This document shows positions 55,018 through 64,000 of a stretch of DNA of 64,000 bases, one piece after another; position 1 is the first letter of the stretch, and every line of letters starts with the position of its first letter. The notes below the pieces were generated by a model. The model worked only from the letters and a program-made list of their open reading frames with translations, had not been told where the DNA came from and did not search any database. The stretch lies in assembly GCF_027580225.2 (NCBI RefSeq), contig NC_073354.2, positions 26,432,001-26,496,000 on the forward strand, read 5' to 3'. Made by a program: the position numbers and the translations under genes. This stretch comes from Misgurnus anguillicaudatus. Taxonomy: Eukaryota > Chordata > Actinopteri > Cypriniformes > Cobitidae.

Positions 55018-55240
55018 TCAACATATATGCATCTTATTGCTTTGTTTTCTTTCCTCCACCCATTTCCTTTTTATTCGAACCCATCAAAGTAATTATTGTT
55101 TTATTAAAAATAACTGTTGAATACCTTTTCATTCGTTATCCTGAAGTTTTGTTATATATTGACCTGTTTTTTTCTCAGTGAGTTTTTTGTTGATATTGAA
55201 TATGTTTAAATGCGCAATTTGTTGTATTAAATCTGCAATT
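55018..55240 (+). other. sf3b6: sf3b6 3' UTR
   Basis: AT-rich tail with ATTAAA signals at about 55103-55108 and 55226-55231. The second lies close before a T/G-rich stretch and is the likelier polyadenylation signal. Confidence 0.5.
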
Positions 55241-55318
55241 TTCTTTTTTTAAAACTGTTTTGTGTTGTCTTTGTTGGGTTTTTTTGTGTAGAGCAACACT
55301 TACAGAGTTAAAAATGTA

Positions 55319-55557
55319 GGGACAGTTTCCCGGACAGGGTTTACCCTCGTCTCAGACTAAAATGCATGTTTGAGCTGCTTTAATTTCAAAAAACCTTACA
55401 TTGACATATCTTAACATATATCAATGCCATTGTTTTGTCTCAAGATGCACACCAGTATTGTTTTTTGTAAGGTTTGTTTGTAAAAACTACTTAAATGTCC
55501 TAAAATAACTAACGCCTAGTCCTGGATTAATCTAAACCCTGTCCTGGAAACCGCCCC
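55319..55557. mobile_element. MITE with CGGTTTCC-type ends, copy 3
   Basis: Ends GGGACAGTTTCCCGGACAGG and CCTGTCCTGGAAACCGCCCC, with an AAACCCTGTCC/GGACAGGGTTT pair just inside. The most diverged of the three copies, about 0.3 kb after the sf3b6 stop codon. Confidence 0.75.
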
Positions 55558-55578
55558 ATAGTCCACAAGTTTTATGTG

Positions 55579-55737
55579 TTAAAGGTATTGCGGAGGATTT
55601 TCTTTTTCCGGGTGGATCATCAAGACTATTGGTCCTCCTAGTTGTCAATTAGGAGTGTTGTGCAATTGCATTTTTTTTTTAAAATGGAGAAGGCGGTTCT
55701 TTCTAAAATTTGAGAAAATCCTCCGCTACACCTTTAA
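55579..55737. mobile_element. TTAA-flanked MITE with AAAGGTATTGCGGAGGATTTT ends
   Basis: TTAAAGGTATTGCGGAGGAT and AATCCTCCGCTACACCTTTAA form inverted ends bounded by TTAA. The interior is non-coding. Between the sf3b6 and tdrd6 genes. Confidence 0.8.
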
Positions 55738-56159
55738 AATAAACAGCGACTTTCCTGGTTAACACTTTACTCTGGACCTGTAACAAGTTATCAGCTATCA
55801 AATATTGTGTATTGTAACGTAAACAATTTGATATTGTGCCATCTTATTCATATACACGTAAGTAGATAAAATTATTTCGTTTTAATAAATGAATATGGTC
55901 TTAAAACGTGTTTATTTATATTGGGATTAAGTGCAGTTAAAATATCCCCACATTAATTTGACCAAAATATAATTATAATTGTGAATATTGTAATATATCT
56001 GTGGTATCTGAACCAATTGGTGTTTACTATGCATCAAGATTTGTATTTTGCGTTTACGTTACGTCCATTTTGTTGAACTTCCGTCTGACCTTAAATGGGC
56101 CAATCACTTAAGAGCACGAGACCAAGGCGCGAAAGCTGCTAACCTCATATCAAATTACT

Positions 56160-56368
56160 TCACTTATTTTCATCTTTACTTGGTAACTTGTACAGTTTAA
56201 GGAGTTTTTGTGCTGAACCCCGTACTTTTCTTTCCATCGTGTTGTATGGTGTCACGAGGTGGCGATCTGTATTGTTTTTGGTTCGGGTTGCTTTACTGAG
56301 CCTCGAACGTGGACAAGAAGCACAGATGTCGTTGGCAAACGGTACAATTAAGACGGACACGTGAAGTG
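56160..56368 (+). other. tdrd6: Candidate non-coding first exon of tdrd6
   Basis: A somewhat GC-richer stretch ends in the strong donor AAGTG|GTGAGT (intron from 56369). The next good acceptor on this strand, TTTCTAG ending at 57537, opens the tdrd6 coding exon 49 bases before its ATG, so an upstream UTR exon is required. The 5' limit is a guess. Confidence 0.4.
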
Positions 56369-57537
56369 GTGAGTGTTTGTAATAAATATATGTCGATTAA
56401 ATGTGTACTACTTGAAAATGTTTGACATTTGCCGATATTTTCTAATTAGCGTGTAGATGTCATCCCGTTTTTCGAGTTTAACGTTAAATCTCAAACTCTA
56501 TAACGTTGAAGTTGCGCGTTTTTTAGTTCGTTAATTTGACAATATGGGTGAAGAGTCTGCCGTGACATCAGTTTTATTTTATTAAATACTTTTTAACGTG
56601 AAATTGTGTGAGGTAAATCCTTTTTTAACTTGAAATTGTGTAATGTAAGTTTGATTTGTCGTCGATGAGAGTTTAAGGCTAACGTTATAAGTTACACTAA
56701 TCGAGTGTTTGGTGGCGCACACTTGTCCTGGCTGTTGCATCTGCTGCATTTCATGTTGAATGTTAACTGAAGTTATTGCATTGCCTCATTTGCAGAACTT
56801 TTAAAGTTGTGTATTAAGCGTTAATTAAAAAAATTACAAACTACAGAATCCTGATTGATCCATCCTCAAATTAAACGTAACAATTGTGTCCAGACACTGG
56901 TGTGTGTGTTGATCGCATTATTTAACTTGATTCTTTGCTCAACACTAAGTTAAAGAATCAGTCTCTCTTATTAAACCTAGATAAATGTGTTACTTATTTA
57001 ATATGGTTTTAATTTGGTGCATATGTCGGTAGTTGCTAGTCACGTGTTGTAGTTGCACTACTTTTATAGTTCTTGTTTAACACGTGTACTTTTGGTTTCT
57101 GTAGGTATGCAGTTTGTATTTTAACTTATATGTATTGTAATGTAGAGTATTTATACTTACAAAAATGTATTTGCTGAAGTGGAGGCTGTTAAACTGCAAT
57201 TTATAGATCTTATTGAAAAATTATGAAATGCCCTAATTTAGACTAAGGTTATAAAGTTAATCTAATTGATAAGTTAATTAGTTTTACCCTAAATTTTTGC
57301 TGTTGCTAAACAAAAGTTTGTCAACCATCCATCTGCAAAACATCATGACTTACAATGTAGGGTGAATTTGGGTCAGTTGGGACAGGTTTTGCCATCTCAA
57401 TGTCAAAAAGTTTTACAGTCTACGTGAATTCACCCTATATGATGTCCTATGATGGTGTTTTGAGATGCTCTAGTCTCCATGCAAATAAAATGTATTTAAG
57501 TACCCATATTAATAGTTTTTCCATTTTCTCTTTCTAG
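56369..57537 (+). other. Inferred first intron of tdrd6
   Basis: AT-rich sequence between the candidate donor and the TTTCTAG acceptor. No exon or recognisable repeat was seen. Confidence 0.4.
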
Positions 57538-57586
57538 ATACACCCAACACCGGGTCATCGAAGAGCGAGTTGTGGAGAAAAACACA

Positions 57587-60500
57587 ATGTGTTCTATACC
57601 GGGACTCCCATCAACAGGTTCAAATGTACCTGTACTTATTTCCCGAGTAAATGTAAACCCCTCATGTGTTCTGGTAGAGTTTTGGGGTAATTTTGACCAA
57701 GACCGGAAGTTTGCATATCAGCAACTGAAAAAGGAGATTCAGTACCCTAGAGAGGTGTTTTGTGAATCTGATGGAAATCCTGGGGACTTGTGCCTTGTAC
57801 GTGTGTATGAAACATGGTACAGGGCACGTGTCGTATCAAAAGATACTGAGGAGTACAGTGTGTTTTTAATTGATGAAGGAAAAACCCTACGTGCCACAGT
57901 TAACACGTTAGCATGGGGCAAAAGTGAATTTTTCTATCTGCCTCCTGAGGTTGAATTCTGTGTCCTCGCTAATGTCTTACCACTGTCTCCTGCGAACAAA
58001 TGGTCAACAATGGCCTTGGAGTTCATGAAGACCTTCTGCGGTAAAAGAGTTAGCGCCTCCGTTCAAGATGTTCTCGTGCCTCATCGAACATTCCTACTTG
58101 ACATTCCTTGTCTGTCCAAACAGATGTATGAAATGGGGTTTGCAAAAAAACTGTCCAGTGAAAGGTTCAAAGAGTTTGTTACAAAGTCTATTCAGGCTAA
58201 CAGTGGACCTGCAGATCTTCAGAGAATTTCATCCATTGTGAGCAAGCCCTTGGAACCCATTGAGCCAATGGAGAAGCCGCAGTCCTACATGTATCCAGAG
58301 TTGCAGACCGATACTGTTGAGACTGTGGTTGTCACAGAGGTGTCAAGCCCATTTAGAATATTCTGTCAACTTAAGGTGTTTTCTCAGGAGCTAAGGAAGT
58401 TAACAGAACAGATAACTCTGCATTACGAAGGAAGAATTGGAACACATTTTGCCAGACCTGAGAATTTGGGCAGCCCATGTGCATCAAGAGGAAATGATGG
58501 AAAGTGGTATCGTTCTGTGCTGCAGCAGGTCATGTCTGCCACCAGTGTGGTTGAGGTTTTGCACGTGGATTATGGGAAGAAACAATTCGTACAGGTTGAG
58601 AACGTCAGACCTCTTGCCTCCGAATTCTTCAGAATGCCTGTTGTAACGTACGTGTGCTCTCTTCATGGAATAGCTGACAGAGGTGTTGGTTGGACATCTT
58701 CACAGATTGATTTCCTGAAATCTCTTCTGCTCAACAGAACAGTGATTGCCAAATTTCAGTATCAGAGCCTTTCAGAAGGTGTCCACTATGTCACGATTTA
58801 TGGAGAGGAGAACACAAACATCAATAAGCTCTTTGAGTTGAAACAGAAATGCGTGCTGGACTCTGATTTGACCAGTATTGATTTTGCTGTTCAAAAGAGC
58901 CCATCGTCTCAGAGCAAAATTTCAGAAAGAAGTGAGAGCAGACTTCCAGATGAAACTTACTCTGACCCTAAAGAGAACAAACCTGTGTTTTTTACAGAAA
59001 GCCTCCCACCTAACACTTCACATGTAGCTGTTGTGCAACATGTTGACAGCCCTGGAAAGTTTTGGGTTCACACTCAGCGTTACGGCGATGAATTCGATCA
59101 GCTAATGAACAGCCTTGGACGTTTGTACGATGATCCAACCAGTACAGAAAATTTGATAAAGAAGCCTGTTGCTGGTCTCCTCTGTGCTGCTAAAGCACAA
59201 GATGGTGTGTTCTATAGAGCAGCTATCTACAAGGTGATCGACAAGAAAGCAGACGTTTACTTCCTTGACTATGGGAACACAGAACTTGTTGATTGTTGCA
59301 ATCTTCGACAGTTGCCCATGAGATTCCAGCAGCTACCAGCTGTGGCAGTAAAGTGCTCACTCCATGGCGTTAAATCCAAACTGAAACACTGGGATGAGAA
59401 GGCCACGATGTACTTTTTACAAATTGTTGAAGAGAAAGTACTTGATCTGCTTGTAGTTAACAAGTTTCAAGACACCCATTTTGTTCAGCTGGTGGACCCC
59501 AGTTTAGAGGGTGAAAATGATATAAGCAAGTTGTTGTGCAAAGCAGACGTGGCAGACAGCGAAAAGAGCTTGGTGGAGAATCCTGCCATACGATCTTGCA
59601 GTTTAAAAACGGCACACACCACTGGTCTGTTCAAGACAAGTACTCGACCTCAAACACCATCCAGTTCTTCTGTTCTGCCAGAAAGTGCTTCTGCTTTCAA
59701 GGAGTATTTATTTCCAATCGGAAGTTCACTGGAGGTAACCGTGTCCTACATCCAGAGTCCGAATGACTTCTGGTGTCAAAAAGCCAAAAATGCAGCATGT
59801 TTAGAAGTGTTGATGCAAGATATTCAGCGCTTCTATGCTCATAGTGAAATTCAGCATCCTTTCGAAGCAGCTTGTGTTGCCCGTCATCCTGATACTGGCA
59901 TATGGTACAGAGCCTTGGTCATTCACAAGCACCAAACTCCACATGTTGATGTGTTGTTCATTGACTATGGACAGACAAAGAAGGTTGCCATTGAGGATCT
60001 TAGGAAAATAAATCCAATGTTTTTGAAGATGAAAGGACAAGCATTTCGTTGCAGTTTATATAATCTGATCCACCCAGTCTCTCATTCAGCTATGGATTGG
60101 AGTCCTGAAGCCACAATGCAGTTTCAAGAATTTGTTGACACCGCAGCTTCCACAAATGTGCCTTTGAAATGCACCATTTTTGCCGTGATGTATGATTCCC
60201 AGAAAGTGGTGTTCAATGTGGTGGACTTGGAGACGCCGTTCCAAAGCATTTGCAATCTACTTGTCCAAAGACATCTTGCTGATCGCGCACCTTCTAAAAG
60301 AACTCCTGTCCCGCCCTTTCGCCTGGACACCTACTACTACTCCACACACGGTATCAAGACTGGTTGTGAGGAGAAAGTGAGCATCACCTGTGTGAAAAGT
60401 CCCACGCAGTTCTTTTGCCATCTGGCAAGGAATTCAGACCAGGTGGATGAACTTGCCGACAAAGTCAACTCCCTGTGCCGTCAACTAGAGGTTACCAAGT

Positions 60501-63430
60501 GTCCTCAGACATTTGGAACGGTTTGCTTCGTAAAGTACACAGATGGACTTTGGTACAGAGGTCAAATAAAGTCTACAAAACCATCAGTTGTGGTTCATTT
60601 TGTGGATTATGGGGACACACTTGAAGTTGATAAATCAGCCTTGCTGCCGGTGCCAATTGAAGCTGGAGAGATAATGACAGTCCCAGTGCAGGCAGTAGAA
60701 TGCGGACTCTCAGACATACCAGACGACGTGCCATGTGAAGTGGTAAAATGGTTTCAGAAATTTGCAGAGGGCTTTTCTCTCAAAGCTTTGATTGTGGCAA
60801 AAGATCCTGGAGGGAAACTAATGGTGGAGCTTTATGATGGAAAAACTCAAGTAAATGCATTGATCAAACAGAAGTTTCGCCATGAAATTCCTAGAAATGA
60901 ACCAAGCACATTCAAAGACTTCAGCTCCAGGAGCAAAAATGCACAAAGCATGGGAGACCATGTGAGAGAGCGTTCCATGGAAGTAAAGAAATATCCCATG
61001 GATAAGGTTCAGCGATCCGGTGAAAGTCATGCAGCACAGAAAGTTAATGGTTTTGAATCGAAGCGGAGCAAGTGGGGACTCCAAAAAGATGCCGAACCAG
61101 AACCAACCAAGGATCTTCCGATGTACCATAATGACCAAAAGCAACCCAGTTCACAAAGAAAGCCAGATAGTGGATATGAGTTGACGCGCCCTTGTCAACC
61201 TCTGAAAAATGATAATGTTATAACCAAGCCCCAGACTTCTCTCAAAGAGTCTGACCTCCCAGTGAAATTAATAAAACCAGGCCAGGAAGCCAGCATCTTT
61301 ATCTCACATTGCAACAGTCCTCTTGAGTTCTTTGTTCAACTGGCAACAGAGGAGGATGACATTTATTCACTTGTGGAGAAGTTAAACGATGACCAATTGA
61401 AGCATGTTAATGTTAATCCCAGTGATATTCATGAGGGAGATTTGGTTTGTGCAGTGTTTCCTGATGATAACTCATGGTATCGTGCAGCAGTAAGAAAAAA
61501 CACTGGTGACACAGTTAATGTTGAGTTTATTGACTTTGGAAACTCTGCTGTGGTTTCTCCGTCAAAAATATGTCGTCTTGATCAATCTTTTGCTTCATTT
61601 CCAAGGTACAGCATCCACTGCTCGCTAAGCAATCAGAATGTTGACGGCACAGACCAAAGCACTGTACCCAACTTCAAACAGGTAGTTGAACAAAACGTCG
61701 ATAAGGTCATGTGCACGTTTGTGAAGCAGTCAGGGACTGTATGGGAAGTGAAACTTGATATTAATGGTGTTGTGCTGGGATCCACACGTGAGGATGAAAG
61801 TCCACCAGTGGTTGAGCTTAAGACCCCAAGTGTCAAGCAAACATCTGATGTCAAGGAATGCACCTATTACAAAAACCCTGATGTATCATTTGGAGAAATG
61901 CTCAGCGGTTACGCCTCATTCATCAGAGGTCCTCAGCTCTTCTGGTGCCAGAATGCAATAGCAGACAAGCTCCAAGAGATTTCGGATGCGTTACTGAATA
62001 TCAGTGATGTGTTGGGGAATACATTGAAGGAGGACTCTGTACCTTTGGGAAGTGCTTGCATCGCCCTTTTCGCTGAAGACAATCTGTGGTATCGTGCTAA
62101 AGTAACATCTAGGGACCAAGACACACTGTCAGTTACTTTTATAGACTATGGAAATGAATCCAAAGTGAATATAAGCGAAGTGAGAGCACTTCCACCTGAA
62201 TTATCTGATGTTCCCCCTCAAGCATTTGACTGCCAACTTGAAGGTTTTGATCTTTCCAATGGTGTCTGGGATGAAAAGGCAGATGATGAGTTTTTTGAGC
62301 TCATTAATGAAAAGCTTTTAGAAATCACCATTGAGAGAATGGGAAACTCTGAAATGCCATACTTTGTCAAGGTGGAGTGCGATGGTGTTCTCATCAACAA
62401 TGTCATGCAACGGTATTGGAGAAGCCTTACATGCCCATCAGTTGAAGAGTTGAGTGGAGCAGAACTGGTTTCCTTTGAAGATTCTGTGGCATCTGAAATT
62501 AAAGTTGGCTCTGACGAGGACACTGATCTTGTTGCAAGTAAAATATGCACCTCAGGCCTCAATATTCAACATGCTAACCAAGAGCAACCTAATGAACCAA
62601 ATTATACAGAGGTCGATGAAGCACAGGGCGAGCCACTTGTGGTGAATGATGAAAATCTTCCCTTAGCTGATTTGAGTACGAGTATGGTGTCCTCAAGACC
62701 CCTGGAATCCACAAGGGATCCAGATCATGAACCAATTTCTGATGTCACAGCAAGTTTATTAGACCTGACAAACCAGAATGATGGTGCCAAAGAGACACCT
62801 ATGGATCCAGTGCCCTCTCATCCAATTTTGGCATCTGATAGTCCCTCAGAAATTATTCCACCAGAGGCTGATTCTGAATTGTGCGTTGTTGAGGAACCAG
62901 AGTCTCCACTATATGCGATCATTCAGACAGGTAAGATTTTCAACACAGTTATATACCACTGTTAGAGTTACAGAATGCATTACACCATTATTCATACGAG
63001 TGGTCTCAATATATCTTGATTATTTTTTAAGACTTGGGCTTTATCAGGCGAGCTGCGGAGAAGAAACCTGTTGGATCAGAGTGTGTTATTTGGTCACACG
63101 TAAGACGACACTGGTGCAAGGCACAAATTTTAAAGGTTTCTGAAGATGCTACATTGGTAAATATCACTTCACTCATTCACACTGGTTGTTGCACCTTTGT
63201 TTTGTTCATTTCATATTTATATGTTTATTTTTACAGGTTTTGCTTGTGGAGCATGATTCTGAGGTGGTGGTAGATCCATTCAACATCTTTGAGAGAGTGC
63301 CAGAACAGCCAATACAGGTGTGAAATAGTGAAACCATTTATTTGTATATAAATAATTCTAAAATGTAGTTTATTCATTTTTTCACTATTATATTTACAGC
63401 CTTCAGGCATTGGAGCTGCAGTTCCAAGTG
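57587..63430 (+). CDS. tdrd6: Tudor domain-containing protein 6, 3'-incomplete
   Basis: Start MCSIPGLPSTG at 57587; the frame is open to 57572 but that codon is GTG, and TDRD6 proteins begin MCS.PG. One huge exon (57587-62930) encodes seven Tudor repeats. Each has a (W/F)YR core and a [FI]DYG-type motif: WYRARV (about residue 75, with the variant IDEGKT), KWYRSV (306, VDYGKK), FYRAAI (541, LDYGNT), WYRALV (772, IDYGQT), WYRGQI (988, VDYGDT), WYRAAV (1297, IDFGNS) and WYRAKV (1500, IDYGNE). Three short exons follow: 63032-63156, 63237-63317 and 63400-63430. They add a divergent eighth Tudor-like unit (GSECVIWSHVRRHWCKAQIL ... LVEHDSEVVVDPF). The gene continues beyond 63430. Family knowledge: Tudor aromatic cages bind methyl-arginine on Piwi-type proteins in germ granules or the chromatoid body; fish Tdrd6a organises germ plasm with Buc. 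TDRD15 is the main alternative but fits the N terminus less well. Confidence 0.88.
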
Positions 63431-64000
63431 GTATGTTTCTGTTTTGTTATATTTTAATTTGAATGAAACAACACGTTTTAATAGTACAGCCTCAAAACCT
63501 TCTTTGTCTGTCCATGATTTACGAACTGATTTTAAAGCACTAGATTATGCTGCTAATAGGGATGGGCATTTATCAAATTTTTTCATTTCGATTAGTCCAT
63601 AGGTCTGAAGAACGAGTACTCGATTAACTGGGGGTGGGGCAATCAAAGGGGCGGGGCATATGCGTCATGGTGAAAATAAAAATATTTTTATTAAAAACAC
63701 TCAAATATTTGAAGAAACTATAACAGAACAATAAACACATACTTAGATTATTAATGAATTAAATGTTTTTTAACCCTCTGGGGTCTAAGGGGTTTTTAGG
63801 GCCCTGGGGAAGTTTTGACATGCACTGACATTTGTGCTTTTTTCAGTTGCTTAAAAACATATTAATGGCAAAAGTCTCATAACACTGCGTTCAGCACAAA
63901 CTGGGCTACAATATCATATAATCAACATGTATGTACATGTTTGTATTTTTGAGAGAAAAATGTTTATGCGTGGTTTTTGAAAAAGCAAAAATTTTAAGTC
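63431..64000 (+). other. tdrd6 intron with repeat sequence at the window end
   Basis: The donor AGTG|GTATGT is at 63431. About 63555-63660 resembles a dispersed repeat (GGGATGGGCATTTATC, CGAGTACTCGATTAAC). From about 63771 a second repeat begins AACCCTCTGGGGTCTAAGG, of a type with TTAA ends. No further exon before the edge. Confidence 0.5.

Noticed and set aside
57572..57586. Upstream start for tdrd6 five codons earlier
   Set aside because: The codon is GTG, not ATG, and TDRD6 proteins begin at the MCS.PG methionine found at 57587.
57587..63430. tdrd15 instead of tdrd6
   Set aside because: TDRD15 is also a long multi-Tudor protein and lies on the same human chromosome as VSNL1 and SF3B6, but the start MCS.PG, the F(L)IDEG loop in repeat 1 and the REFF/SEFF.LP.EV..CVLA segment follow TDRD6. 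Not fully excluded without a tree.

Overview
This is vertebrate nuclear DNA, almost certainly a teleost and probably a cyprinid. It has split genes with GT-AG introns, proteins nearly identical to vertebrate orthologues, and a dense load of fish-type repeats: hAT, Tc1/mariner, TTAA-flanked palindromic elements, an L2/CR1-type LINE and tRNA-derived SINEs. There is no bacterial or viral gene organisation. Species is inferred from repeat style and not proven.

Three protein genes, all on the + strand, can be supported. (1) vsnl1 (visinin-like 1 / VILIP-1), a neuronal calcium sensor. Its coding exons are 13287-13448, 47621-47836 and 51248-51445, giving 191 residues. A likely non-coding first exon ends at 5987, and the 3' UTR ends near the AATAAA at 52924. 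(2) sf3b6 (SF3b14a/p14), an RNA-binding subunit of the U2 snRNP SF3b complex, with four exons from 53951 to 55017. (3) tdrd6, a multi-Tudor germ-granule protein. One giant exon (57587-62930) is followed by three short exons, and the gene runs off the right edge. Only gene order links them; no shared pathway is implied.

About 5-52 kb is vsnl1 and its introns, including a 34 kb intron packed with transposons. Highlights are: a nest of DNA transposons at 19.7-26.3 kb in which at least five layers can be separated by target-site duplications; two 1137-bp copies of one element in opposite orientation, 12-13 kb apart; a LINE with both reading frames intact (27804-32315); and several hAT elements with recognisable 8-bp duplications. 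There are also TTAA-flanked fold-back elements of about 0.7-0.8 kb. One of these (49776-50501) carries a strikingly one-sided cluster of T-to-C changes in one arm.

No clearly new multi-gene system was found. The strongest oddities are the strand-biased transition cluster in the hairpin element, an apparent one-codon acceptor shift in sf3b6, and the transposon nest. All alignments and counts were done by eye.
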